From assembly GCF_000316035.1 (NCBI RefSeq), contig NZ_ANHX01000011.1:248001-312000 (forward strand): a DNA stretch of 64,000 nucleotides, read 5' to 3'. The notes beneath the pieces were generated by a model. It saw nothing but the letters and a program-made list of their open reading frames with translations. It searched no databases and was not told where the DNA came from. A program made the translations under genes and the position numbers. This DNA comes from Paenibacillus sp. PAMC 26794. Lineage in GTDB: Bacteria; Bacillota; Bacilli; Paenibacillales; Paenibacillaceae. Positions 7,765 to 15,538 of this stretch are shown here, piece after piece; the first letter of the stretch is position 1; each line of letters begins with the position of its first letter.

Positions 7765-8045
7765 AAATAATCCACCTGTGCTTGAAGATAGTCTCGTTCT
7801 TCCTCCACGCTGCCAAAGGCTGTACGGGGACGTCCCTTCAGTGGATTGGGCACACTGTTTTTTCGTTGATCGAACGCTTCCCCGTTTTTCCACTTTTTCA
7901 CCCACACCTTCAGTTGTGAACAGTTGCGAATTCCTTCGCGTTCAGCGACTACTTTGTAACTTGAAGAACCTTCGACATAGGATCTAACTGCATTCAATTT
8001 GAATTCTTCCGTATACGTCTGAAATGTTCGCCCTTTTTTCGCCAT
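7725..8045 (-). CDS. IS3-family transposase orfA (helix-turn-helix)
   Basis: A 106-residue protein starting MAKKGRTF behind a GGAGGGG site; the longer in-frame start at 8081 is less likely. The TYTEEFKLNAVRSYVEGSSS start is the usual HTH_8/InsE-like DNA-binding domain, and the end (EEERDYLQAQVDYLKKRY) is a leucine-zipper-like coil. The A-AAA-AAG heptamer inside YLKKRY lets ribosomes shift -1 into orfB to make the OrfAB transposase. This ORF is intact; orfB is not. Confidence 0.9.
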   Translation of the reverse strand: MAKKGRTFQTYTEEFKLNAVRSYVEGSSSYKVVAEREGIRNCSQLKVWVKKWKNGEAFDQRKNSVPNPLKGRPRTAFGSVEEERDYLQAQVDYLKKRYPNLVKEKR

Positions 8046-8132
8046 AAAAATATCCCCTCCAAGTATCACTTGAACCCCCATGATAACATGAAGGTTTTTT
8101 CAAGTGTCTACTTAAAGGGGATAATACCAAAA

Positions 8133-8156
8133 GTCGCTATTATAGCGGCTTTTTTG
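8133..8156 (+). terminator. Terminator of the secreted-protein gene, separated from it by the IS
   Basis: GTCGCTA/TAGCGGC stem followed by six T. Removing the IS and one target duplication places it about 45 bp after the secreted-protein stop at 6791, so the IS has displaced it. Confidence 0.7.
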
Positions 8157-8181
8157 TTTTATTCGTACAAGTTCATTTTTC

Positions 8182-8211
8182 GATTACCGATTAGATAAAT
8201 ATTTAACTACT
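8182..8211. repeat. 30-bp direct repeat, copy 2
   Basis: Matches 2656-2685 at 29 of 30 positions. It lies just before the EcsC-like remnant. Confidence 0.75.
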
Positions 8212-8236
8212 CAGCAGAAACTAAATAAATTGATAG

Positions 8237-8606
8237 AGTGGTCTTACGAAAAAGCAAAGCTCAACCGATAAAGCAATTGATGCTTTAATCCGTTGGCAAA
8301 ATATTAAAGGAGTAACAAGCAGGTTTCTAACTGGCGTAGGTGGTGTTGTCACTCTTCCAGTAGCTAAACCAGCTGATTAATGTACGTGCAAATACGAGTG
8401 ATAGTTGCCATTGCTCACATGTGTGGTTATAATCCAAAAGATGATGAAGTTAAAACGTTGGTTTTTTCGTGTCTTACCAGACAAGCTGCTACAGATATTT
8501 TGAAGGCTGGTATAAAACCGGGCAGTATACCTGTAAAGAATGCGATTAAAAAGATTCCAAACGTAGCAATTAAGACTATAAATCAAGTTTGGTGAAAAAG
8601 GTATTA
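8237..8606 (+). pseudogene. EcsC-family protein remnant
   Basis: Three frame pieces in EcsC order: DKAIDALIRWQNIKGVTSRF through GGVVTLPVAKPAD (to 8380), then VQIRVIVAIAHMCGYNPKDD through KKIPNVAIKTINQ (about 8383-8585), then FGEKGI. Intact EcsC-family proteins read IRWQN..K...GF.TGLGG..TLPVAIPAN...YVQIRMIAAIA..GGY....D.VKT, so a few codons are lost at 8375-8382 and more near 8586. No start codon remains. The native family consists of membrane-associated proteins of poorly known role; this copy is dead. Confidence 0.7.
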
Positions 8607-8679
8607 TGTTTTCTTTCCGATTAAGTGTAGCCCAGCTGAATTAGACTTAAAAATAGTTTTAAGATAACGGACAGGATAG

Positions 8680-8980
8680 TGTAATTATTACGCGAATTAT
8701 CCTAGGGAGTTGCATAAAGAAGGAAAAACGTATCTAGAAAAAATAAAAAAACTTCTTGGTGAGACTGGTGGAAAGTGTGCAAACCCGGGATGTTTAAGAA
8801 TAGAGCCTGTTGATTACCCTCAAATCAAGGTATGGGCAATTCATAAAAAACACGAAACTAGGCACATGATTGCGTGGAAAACTTAAAATAACTGATGATG
8901 AGTTATATAGATGGAAGCAGATAAAAGGGTCACCAAAGAAGCCTATGTTTGTCTGTAACCATGGCTTACTTTTAACATGA
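8680..8980 (+). pseudogene. Fragment of unknown protein, frame-shifted
   Basis: Frame one reads YANYPRELHKEGKTYLEKIK and continues through GETGGKCANPGC and KHETRHMIAWK; after one extra A in the AAAA run at 8878-8881 the second frame continues KITDDELYRWKQIKG to VCNHGLLLT and stops. Codon-like composition and a smooth join argue for a real former gene. The GKCANPGC pair plus His-rich segment resemble metal-binding C-terminal domains, such as those on toxins, but no family was recognised. There is no start codon. Confidence 0.45.
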
Positions 8981-9007
8981 TGCATTCGTTCACCGATAAA
9001 TAATCGT

Positions 9008-9043
9008 AAAGCTCTCTTTTCATTAATGAAAGGGGAGTTTTTT
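9008..9043 (+). terminator. Probable terminator
   Basis: An imperfect CTCTCTTTTC/GAAAGGGGAG stem followed by a T run, just past the unknown remnant. The stretch from here to 9317 holds no gene that I can support. Confidence 0.55.
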
Positions 9044-9317
9044 ATATGTGGTAACTAAACATTTCTATTTTGAAGAAATGTATCAATTCATGTTAGTAAC
9101 AGCGCAAATACCATTATCATTTATCTACTAACCTATTAAAGAGAAACTGAAATTAAAATTCTTTCTACAGTGCATTAAACTGTCTGAAACAAAAGATTTA
9201 AATCAAACTTCCTTAGAAATTCTGATAGCCACGAAATAGAAAGGAATACTAACATTCACTCTTTTAAAATTCAAACCATCATTCAAATACATACAATGTG
9301 AATGTTTCATTTGTATG

Positions 9318-9346
9318 TTGAAAGTTTCATATAGAAGAGGTATACT
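9318..9346 (+). promoter_or_regulatory. Sigma-A promoter of the aldehyde dehydrogenase gene
   Basis: TTGAAA (9318-9323), 17-bp spacer, TATACT (9341-9346), 53 bp upstream of the start. Two GTTTCAT direct repeats about 20 bp apart overlap the -35 region and could be an operator. Confidence 0.7.
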
Positions 9347-9398
9347 TTAATTAAATTTTGAACAATTTAATTTTAAATAATTAATTGGAGATGTTAAT

Positions 9399-10700
9399 AT
9401 GAATCAGGCAAAACAACTGGTGACAGAACAACGTACATTTTTTTATACAGGACAAACTAAAAATATTGAGTATCGGATTAATGCGCTTCAACAGCTTAGA
9501 AAGGGAATTGAAAAGTATCAGCAACGGATTCAAGACGCACTTCGGGCGGATCTGAACAAATCTGAGGCGGAAGCTTACGGTTCCGAGATTCGCATTGTTT
9601 TGGGTGAACTGGATTTTGCATTAGAACACCTGCAGGAATGGGCTGCACCAAAACATGTCCCAACCAATTCGGCTATGCCGGATGGGGTGAGCACCATTTA
9701 CCCTGAACCATACGGGGTGGCTCTTATAATTGCACCTTGGAACTATCCTTTCCAACTGGCCTTTGGTCCACTGATTGGAGCAATTGCAGCCGGTAACTGT
9801 GCAGTTATCAAGCCTTCTGAATTAACACCAGCCGTATCTCGTCTGACGTATGATCTGATTCAAGAGATCTTCCCTCAGGAGTATATTGCGGTTATGGAAG
9901 GGGAAGTCGAGGCTAGCACAGCATTGTTGAAAGAGAAGTTTGATTATATTTTCTTCACAGGCAGTACGGGGGTTGGTCGCATTGTTATGAAGGCAGCAGC
10001 GGAGCATTTGACTCCTGTAACCCTGGAGCTAGGGGGCAAGAGTCCTGCTATTGTGCACAGTGATGCAGATCTGAAGCTGGTGGCCCAGCGTATTGTTCGT
10101 GGTAAGTTCCTGAATGCGGGGCAAACATGCGTTGCTCCGGATTACTTGCTTGTGCATGAACAAGTTCATGATGAACTGATCAATCTGATTGGCGCAGAGA
10201 TCAAAGATAAATTTGGGGATGATGTGTTACAGAACGCTGATTTCCCGCATATTGTTAACGCGCGTAACTTTGATCGGTTGTCGAAATTCCTCACAGATGG
10301 CAAAACGCTGATAGGTGGGCGTTCTGTACGTGAGCAGTTGCTTATTGAGCCGACGGTAATTGGTGATTTGAACTGGGAATCAGCTGTCATGCAAGAAGAG
10401 ATCTTCGGTCCGATTCTTCCTGTATTTACGTACAGTGACCTGAACCCTATGCTGGATGAGATTGTCCGCCGGCCAAAACCATTGGCGCTATATCTCTTCA
10501 CACAGGATGAGCAATTGCAGGATCAGGTTCTGAATCAAGTATCCTTCGGTGGCGGATGTATTAATGACACACTTTCTCATATGACTTCACACTATCTCCC
10601 GTTTGGTGGTGTAGGAGAGAGCGGTATGGGCTCATATCACGGACAACAGAGCTTTGATGTGTTCTCGCATCACAAGAGTGTTCTGAAACGCAGTGAGTAA
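9399..10700 (+). CDS. Aldehyde dehydrogenase, class-3-like
   Basis: NAD(P)-dependent oxidation of an aldehyde to the carboxylate. At 433 residues it is the short form typical of class 3 ALDH and of Bacillus YwdH-type enzymes, rather than the ~490-residue class 1/2 form. Visible signatures are the Rossmann-side APWNYPFQ, FFTGSTGVGR, the general-base Glu in LELGGKSPA (about 210), the nucleophile Cys in GQTCVAPDY (about 244), EEIFGPILP and LPFGGVGESG. It is transcribed alone from its own promoter and ends at a strong hairpin, so the physiological aldehyde is not indicated. Confidence 0.93.
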   Translation: MNQAKQLVTEQRTFFYTGQTKNIEYRINALQQLRKGIEKYQQRIQDALRADLNKSEAEAYGSEIRIVLGELDFALEHLQEWAAPKHVPTNSAMPDGVSTIYPEPYGVALIIAPWNYPFQLAFGPLIGAIAAGNCAVIKPSELTPAVSRLTYDLIQEIFPQEYIAVMEGEVEASTALLKEKFDYIFFTGSTGVGRIVMKAAAEHLTPVTLELGGKSPAIVHSDADLKLVAQRIVRGKFLNAGQTCVAPDYLLVHEQVHDELINLIGAEIKDKFGDDVLQNADFPHIVNARNFDRLSKFLTDGKTLIGGRSVREQLLIEPTVIGDLNWESAVMQEEIFGPILPVFTYSDLNPMLDEIVRRPKPLALYLFTQDEQLQDQVLNQVSFGGGCINDTLSHMTSHYLPFGGVGESGMGSYHGQQSFDVFSHHKSVLKRSE

Positions 10701-10727
10701 TTAGCCGCTAAAATAACATAAACATGA

Positions 10728-10763
10728 AAAAGAGGTTGTCCTGTTCATCAGGACAACCTCTTT
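10728..10763. terminator. Bidirectional terminator between aldehyde dehydrogenase and lexA
   Basis: A perfect AAAGAGGTTGTCCTG/CAGGACAACCTCTTT stem with a 6-nt loop between two convergent genes; either strand ends in T-rich sequence. Confidence 0.85.
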
Positions 10764-10803
10764 CGTATTTCATTGCATCTAGTTTTGTTACTCAAGTTAA
10801 ATA

Positions 10804-11430
10804 TTAATGAATATCTCGGAAAAGGCCAATGACTTTACCCAGAATACTAACGTGTTTCAAACGTAAAGGTTCGAAGGTCGCATTCTCCGGTTGAAGGCGA
10901 ATATGATCTTTCTCTTTATAGAACGTTTTCACTGTAGCTTCATCGTCTTCAGTCATTGCAACGACAATATCACCGTTATCAGCAGTTTGCTGTTGACGGA
11001 CAATAACGTAATCTCCGTTAACGATTCCAGCTTCCACCATACTATCTCCGACTACCGAAAGCATAAACACTTTCTGTTCGCCTACATAATGTGTAGGAAG
11101 AGGGAAGTAGTCTTCAATGTTCTCGGTTGCAGTGATCGGAACCCCGGCTGTAACCTTACCAACGACAGGAATACGTGCGACGCTATGAGCAAATTGATGA
11201 GAATGCTCAGATTCTTCCTGGCTCAAAAGCTCAATGGCTCTTGGCTTGGTAGGGTCGCGTCGGATCAAACCTTTTTTCTCCAAACGATCCAAATGTCCAT
11301 GTACTGTTGAGCTGGAAGCTAGTCCAACAGCTTCACCAATTTCCCGTACGGAAGGAGGATACCCCTTCAACCGGACTTCATTTCGTATAAACTCCAGAAT
11401 AGCCTGCTGCCTGCTGGATATCTTCGACAT
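10804..11430 (-). CDS. lexA: LexA SOS repressor / self-cleaving protease
   Basis: A 208-residue repressor. The N-terminal winged helix (residues 1-65) contains [20 protein letters not shown]. The cleavage site is the Ala-Gly in GKVTAGVP. The S24 catalytic domain has the Ser in [10 protein letters not shown] and the Lys in DEATVKTFY. RecA-stimulated self-cleavage relieves repression of DNA-damage genes. It is divergent from the cell-division inhibitor yneA, as in Bacillus, and two SOS-box-like sites lie upstream of its own start, consistent with autoregulation. Length and order match the family. Confidence 0.97.
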   Translation of the reverse strand: MSKISSRQQAILEFIRNEVRLKGYPPSVREIGEAVGLASSSTVHGHLDRLEKKGLIRRDPTKPRAIELLSQEESEHSHQFAHSVARIPVVGKVTAGVPITATENIEDYFPLPTHYVGEQKVFMLSVVGDSMVEAGIVNGDYVIVRQQQTADNGDIVVAMTEDDEATVKTFYKEKDHIRLQPENATFEPLRLKHVSILGKVIGLFRDIH

Positions 11431-11476
11431 ACCGTATCAACCCCATTTTAGTAACGTTTGGGAAAATTATAACATA

Positions 11477-11504
11477 GAACCTCCGTTCGTACAAACATAA
11501 GTTC
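11477..11504. promoter_or_regulatory. Two LexA (SOS) boxes upstream of lexA
   Basis: GAACCTCCGTTC (11477-11488) and AAACATAAGTTC (11493-11504) fit the Gram-positive SOS consensus GAAC-N4-GTTC, the second with one mismatch. They lie about 50-75 bp from the lexA start. Confidence 0.75.
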
Positions 11505-11633
11505 TAAATAAAATGGCATTAAATCAGTGTTTTTTACCTTTCAGAACAGAATTTGTCCAAAAGTCAGAGCATAATACTGCAAATGCTTTGCAAAAGGACA
11601 TCAATTCAGATACCTCTGTTTCAAAAAAGAAGC

Positions 11634-11711
11634 GAACAATTGTTCTGAAAATCTATTGAACAAAACAAGTGTTCGTGTTATATTGATTTCAACAGATAGG
11701 AACAAACGTTT
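11634..11711. promoter_or_regulatory. Three LexA (SOS) boxes upstream of yneA
   Basis: GAACAATTGTTC (11634-11645, perfect), AAACAAGTGTTC (11663-11674) and GAACAAACGTTT (11700-11711) are spaced about 29 and 37 bp apart. The last lies immediately before the GGAGG ribosome site, so bound LexA would also block the transcribed leader. Confidence 0.8.
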
Positions 11712-11726
11712 GGAGGCGGGTATTTA

Positions 11727-12104
11727 ATGAGATATTCTACTTATCAAAGCATTTATGAACCAATGAATTCGGAACTGGTGAAGTCTAACATAGGGAACTA
11801 CAAGAAGGTTTTAGCGCGTTTCAAGATTTCTTCATGGATGTTAAAGGTAGCCATTACCTCTATGATTATATTTATTGGATGCAGCACCGTTTTAACTGTA
11901 TTTGCCGGCAATGAGAATGATGTTCTGCCTGGAGGAAAGATAGCTGTTTCACAAGGGGAAACACTATGGAGTATTTCTTTGGAACATAAACCGACGAATA
12001 TGGATACACGTATTTATATAGAAGCAATTAAGAAAGTGAATCAACTTCATACGACTTCCATCCGAGTGGGACAAGTACTAGCTCTACCGCAATTTGCAGA
12101 ATAA
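11727..12104 (+). CDS. yneA: YneA-type cell-division suppressor (LysM)
   Basis: A 125-residue SOS-induced protein that delays division. An N-terminal cytoplasmic segment is followed by one transmembrane helix (about 43-64, LKVAITSMIIFIGCSTVLTV). A LysM domain facing the wall follows (about 80-121: VSQGETLWSISLEHKP to VGQVLALP). ATG follows GGAGGCGG. Its position opposite lexA with several SOS boxes between them matches B. subtilis. Identity rests on architecture and context. Confidence 0.88.
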   Translation: MRYSTYQSIYEPMNSELVKSNIGNYKKVLARFKISSWMLKVAITSMIIFIGCSTVLTVFAGNENDVLPGGKIAVSQGETLWSISLEHKPTNMDTRIYIEAIKKVNQLHTTSIRVGQVLALPQFAE

Positions 12105-12199
12105 AATGCACATCAATGAGTGTTAGCGCGTGTCAGCTTGACAAGCAGCCTTTATCATGGCAAAGTTAATATGACTTTGTATTTTTGGAGGGGACAAGC

Positions 12200-12409
12200 T
12201 TGGATATAGATAGTCTGGTAGCGCGCATTAACGAATTGGCTCGTAAGCAAAAGTCCACTGGATTGTCGGAGGAAGAACTTGCTGAACGTGCCGAGCTAAG
12301 AGAGATTTATTTGAGCAATATTCGCAGTAATTTCAGACAACAACTGGATACCATTGAGATTGTTGATGATGAGAATGACAAAGGCCACCAAGGCAAACTC
12401 AAACACTAA
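12200..12409 (+). CDS. DUF896 (YnzC-like) small protein
   Basis: A 69-residue protein from TTG 12200, six bases after GGAGGGG; an earlier in-frame TTG at 12185 overlaps that site. The sequence DIDSLVARINELARKQKSTG followed by LSEEELAERAELREIYL is the DUF896 signature. In Bacillus such a protein is encoded after yneA in the SOS operon. It forms helical hairpins in the family; its function is not established. Spacing to yneA (95 bp) allows co-transcription. Confidence 0.88.
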   Translation: MDIDSLVARINELARKQKSTGLSEEELAERAELREIYLSNIRSNFRQQLDTIEIVDDENDKGHQGKLKH

Positions 12410-12534
12410 CGAAACCTAATGATATCATTATGATATTTAGGTTTCTTCCTGTTATTTTGAGTGTGCAATTTATAGGGGGAAATGTTGGTTTACAGTTATG
12501 TAAGCCGATACAAAGACACATAAGGGGGATTCTC

Positions 12535-13044
12535 ATGTCGCGTTCGTTCGAGAGAACGGTTAAGAAAAATTCCAAGCAGTTAAATCAGCAACGCAAAAAA
12601 AGTGGTCAACCAATCACAGGTACACCAGGTGAAGAAGTCTTTAAGGGACGCAGCCTGTTGTTCCCTATATTTTTGATCGGTCTCGCCTTTTTGTACCTGT
12701 TTATGAGCACGTTCCTTGTGCAAGCTCCGATGACAACCTGGGACTGGGTGACGATGCTGCTTTACGTATTTTTGGCAGTCATCTTCATGCTTCGCCGTCC
12801 ATACATCAAGATTAGCAGTAATCGGATTATAACGACGAAGGGTAATCGTGAACGTTCAATCGGGGTTGACGATATTGTTAAATTCAGAATTGAACCAGGT
12901 ACAGTTGTTATCGAACATAACAGTCGCGGGAAAAGATGGGTGTTCACCAAGTTATTGAATCGTTACGATACAGATGCGATTGCAGAACGTTTGCTGAAGT
13001 TTGCAAAAGCACACCAGATCACCGTGGAAACCGTCGAAAAGTAA
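12535..13044 (+). CDS. Conserved membrane protein with PH-like C-terminal domain
   Basis: A 169-residue protein from ATG 12535 after AAGGGGGA; the frame extends upstream without a better start. A basic N-terminus (RSFERTVKKNSKQLNQQRKK) is followed by two hydrophobic helices (about residues 43-63 and 73-90). The soluble tail runs ISSNRIITTKGNRERSIGVD to LLNRYDTDAIAERLLKFA. The tail pattern (short beta strands after RPYIKI) resembles bacterial PH-like domains, but I cannot name a family. No functional clue from neighbours. Confidence 0.75.
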   Translation: MSRSFERTVKKNSKQLNQQRKKSGQPITGTPGEEVFKGRSLLFPIFLIGLAFLYLFMSTFLVQAPMTTWDWVTMLLYVFLAVIFMLRRPYIKISSNRIITTKGNRERSIGVDDIVKFRIEPGTVVIEHNSRGKRWVFTKLLNRYDTDAIAERLLKFAKAHQITVETVEK

Positions 13045-13063
13045 TTATTGCATAAAGGGGTAG

Positions 13064-13864
13064 ATGATCGGAATGGCGTTAAAAGCGATTTTGTTCGACC
13101 TAGATGATACTTTATTGTGGGATGAGCGTAGTGTTCGAGAAGCTTTTCATGAGACTTGTCTCATTGCGGCTACAGAGACTGGTGTTAAACCAGAAGAACT
13201 TGAAGAAGCTGTTCGTAATGAGGCACGTGGGCTGTATGAATCTTATGAAACCTTTCCTTTTACCAAAATGATTGGAATCAATCCATTTGAAGGCCTATGG
13301 GCCAATTTCACAGGGGGAGAACAACCGGAATTTCGTCAGCTTGAACAGTTGGCTCCAATCTATCGCAAAGAGTCCTGGCGCCGCGGCTTGCTAAAGCTGG
13401 GTGTTGATCAGGAAGAGCTTGCGGAACGTTTGGCCTCGCAGTTTGGGACAGAACGCCGATCGAGACCTCATATTTATGAGGAAACGATGGATACGCTGCG
13501 TCATTTGCAAGGGAAGTACAAATTACTGCTTTTGACTAATGGATGTCCTGCGTTACAGCAAGAGAAGCTTGATGGTGTGCCTGAGTTATCTCCATTCTTT
13601 GATGAGATTATTATCTCGGGCAGCTTCGGTAAAGGCAAACCAGACCCGTCCATTTTCGAACATGCTATATGTAGACTGGGTGTTAAACCGGAAGAAAGCA
13701 TGATGGTTGGGGACAAATTAACAACGGATATTCGTGGTGCGCTGTCTTCAGGTATTCTTGCAGTTTGGATTAACCGGGAAAACAAAATTAACAATGAAAC
13801 CTATTCGCCAGATCATGAAATTAAGCACCTGACTGAATTAGAGGGCCTGATCGCTAATTTCTAA
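13064..13864 (+). CDS. HAD-superfamily hydrolase (subfamily IA)
   Basis: A 266-residue phosphatase-like protein. Motif I FDLDDTLLW (nucleophile Asp about 13), motif II Thr in LLLLTNGCP, motif III Lys in FGKGKPDPSIF and motif IV MVGDKLTTDIRGA are all present. The cap inserted after motif I is helical, fitting the IA (YjjG/HDHD4-like) group. Starts at ATG 13064 or, nine bases later, ATG 13073; the AAAGGGG site favours neither strongly. Substrate unknown. It follows the membrane protein by only 19 bp, so they may be co-transcribed. Confidence 0.85.
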   Translation: MIGMALKAILFDLDDTLLWDERSVREAFHETCLIAATETGVKPEELEEAVRNEARGLYESYETFPFTKMIGINPFEGLWANFTGGEQPEFRQLEQLAPIYRKESWRRGLLKLGVDQEELAERLASQFGTERRSRPHIYEETMDTLRHLQGKYKLLLLTNGCPALQQEKLDGVPELSPFFDEIIISGSFGKGKPDPSIFEHAICRLGVKPEESMMVGDKLTTDIRGALSSGILAVWINRENKINNETYSPDHEIKHLTELEGLIANF

Positions 13865-14483
13865 ATTTTTTTGATAACATTAGGTTTTAATATCTATCTT
13901 TAGCACTCTCTATTATCTTAACGGATACTTATCGTTAAATAGCTAGGGATTGCTTTTTTTTTGCAGCACAAAAAAGATTATTTCACTGAATTATATGTTT
14001 TTTTGATACTGAAATATTTGTATTGAGCATTTTGCATTAATCTAAGCCCTTGTTACACAAAGGTTTTTCGAGCATAAAAAAGGACTTCACCCCAACTTGG
14101 AGAAGTTTTTTGGTAACGACACCAAAACACTCAAGAGGAGGAACTCCCCTTTGTACATTCTTCAAGAAAGTATATTTTCTTTGAGGAACTTTTTTTAAAA
14201 AAAATCTAAAGAATGGTGAGAGCATTTTCAAATGTATTCAAATAATTAAAGGCATACACGAAAAAGAACTGGAGTTTACCGAGCGCTTATTTAATTTACT
14301 CACAGAGGCAGCTGACTAAGATATGATAACTATAAGCTCAAAAGAAGGGTTAGCACCTTCATGAACTTCTATACTGATTTCAGAGCCGAAGCAAAATCGG
14401 TAAACACTTCTGAAGTGCACTCTTTAAAAAACACATTCGGATAAATCTCTGGTATACCATGGAAATTTAGGAGGTGTATTTTT
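13865..14483. other. Gene-poor AT-rich stretch with a possible gene remnant
   Basis: Long A and T runs and many stops. A plus-strand frame ending near 14320 (KCIQIIKGIHEKELEFTERL then FNLLTEAAD) looks protein-like but has no start; it may be the tail of a lost gene. A weak hairpin with T run lies near 14078-14116. Confidence 0.4.
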
Positions 14484-14591
14484 ATGCCAGCAATGGGATA
14501 TGCCCAATTTAGGGACGTAAGACTGTTCTTGGCGAAGGAAAAAGTGTTTTGGTACAGGAATATATTTAACTGGTTAAGTAGCATAGAATAG
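14484..14591 (+). CDS. Possible microprotein, 35 residues
   Basis: ATG 14484 follows a perfect AGGAGGTG ribosome site with nine-base spacing. The product is MPAMGYAQFRDVRLFLAKEK then VFWYRNIFNWLSSIE: basic, aromatic and with an amphipathic end. No promoter or family is recognised. The ribosome site is the only support; it may instead be the start of a broken gene. Confidence 0.35.
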   Translation: MPAMGYAQFRDVRLFLAKEKVFWYRNIFNWLSSIE

Positions 14592-14745
14592 TGTGTTAGA
14601 AATGTGGGGAAAGCTTTACAATCAAGATAGAAAATTCATCATTACATAACGGTCTCTCGTTAAAATGTAGAAGAAAGATGTAAATTTAAAAGATTGAGAC
14701 AGGCATTGGGGCAACAAAGGGAATGTTTAGTGAAATATAGAAAAC

Positions 14746-14786
14746 AAACGGAACGAAGAAAGCTGTAGCTTTGTTCGTTCCGTTTT
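14746..14786 (-). terminator. Terminator of mtnD
   Basis: A perfect 12-bp AAACGGAACGAA/TTCGTTCCGTTT stem, with T-rich sequence on the minus-strand side, 27 bp past the mtnD stop. Confidence 0.8.
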
Positions 14787-14812
14787 GCATACTAAAATTT
14801 TATAGAGTCATG

Positions 14813-15358
14813 TCAGGCTTGTTTGATAAATGTAGGATCAGGGTATGGATCTGCAATCCAGCCATCTTTTTCGATGAACAGACGTACAGCAATAATTTGT
14901 TTGTTCTCCATTAAGGTGAAGAAGTGCGGTGTATTCTCAGGTACAGAGATAACGTCTCCAGGAGACAGTTCTACATTAAAGTAGCCCACATCATCTGTAG
15001 CTTTGATAACAAAGATTCCTTTACCAGCGACAATGGCGCGAATCTCATCTTCAGCGTGGGTGTGGATCTCTTCGAACTTGGCCAGCTTTTCTTCGATATC
15101 TGGTGTTTGTTCGGACAGTGTGATGACATCCCAGATCTGGTATCCGCGACGTGCAGCCAAATCTCTGATTTCAACATCGTAAGTTTCCAAAACCTCGGTT
15201 TTCTGTTCATCCGTTAATCCAAAGTTATTTTGCAGATCAGTGTTCAGTTTGGATGCGTCCCACTTCTCATATAATACTTCGTATTTGTTTAAGAAATTTC
15301 GAACATTTTCGTCACCAGTGATGCGTTCGTTCGTATTTCGGATAACAATTTCAGCCAT
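14813..15358 (-). CDS. mtnD: Acireductone dioxygenase (ARD)
   Basis: A cupin enzyme of the methionine salvage pathway that oxidises acireductone to formate and 2-keto-4-methylthiobutyrate (Fe form). 181 residues from ATG 15358 after GAGGGAAAG; upstream in-frame codons lack a ribosome site. Metal ligands are visible in IHTHAEDEIRAIVAGKG (H-x-H-x4-E) and in ENTPHFFTL (second His cluster). No other salvage gene is next to it here, but it is divergent from metH, so both neighbours serve methionine metabolism. Confidence 0.93.
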   Translation of the reverse strand: MAEIVIRNTNERITGDENVRNFLNKYEVLYEKWDASKLNTDLQNNFGLTDEQKTEVLETYDVEIRDLAARRGYQIWDVITLSEQTPDIEEKLAKFEEIHTHAEDEIRAIVAGKGIFVIKATDDVGYFNVELSPGDVISVPENTPHFFTLMENKQIIAVRLFIEKDGWIADPYPDPTFIKQA

Positions 15359-15538
15359 GTTCTTTCCCTCTTTTCCACTTGGTTTAATTGAATTATATCG
15401 GATTGCTCTGTTTTTGTCGATTCTCAAATTTCCGTTCATATTCGTGCAAACTCGCCATCTTTCGGGACTAAACCCGATCTTTCACATTAAGTTAGTTTCT
15501 GTTAAACTAATATTTAACGTTTTGCGGGGGTGAAGATA

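Larger units (their letters stand above)
6830..8129 (-). mobile_element. IS3-family insertion sequence (1,300 bp), transposase frame-shifted
   Basis: The ends are imperfect inverted repeats of about 35 bp: left TGGTCATACCCCTGTCAAGT and right (reverse complement) TGGTATTATCCCCTTTAAGT, both continuing into AGACA..TGAAAAAA-like sequence. They begin TG and end CA as in IS3 elements. AAAG at 6826-6829 and 8130-8133 is a candidate 4-bp target duplication. orfA and orfB lie on the minus strand with an A-AAA-AAG slippery heptamer at 7758-7764 for programmed -1 frameshifting. A separate 1-base deletion near 7464 breaks orfB, so this copy is probably not autonomous. Confidence 0.92.

Noticed and set aside
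14037..14231. Minus-strand 64-codon frame in the gap before mtnD
   Set aside because: Rich in Phe/Lys from A/T runs, with no ribosome site; a hairpin lies within it.
15440..15538. Cobalamin or SAM riboswitch upstream of metH
   Set aside because: The divergent gap is under 200 bp and none of the conserved riboswitch blocks could be found.
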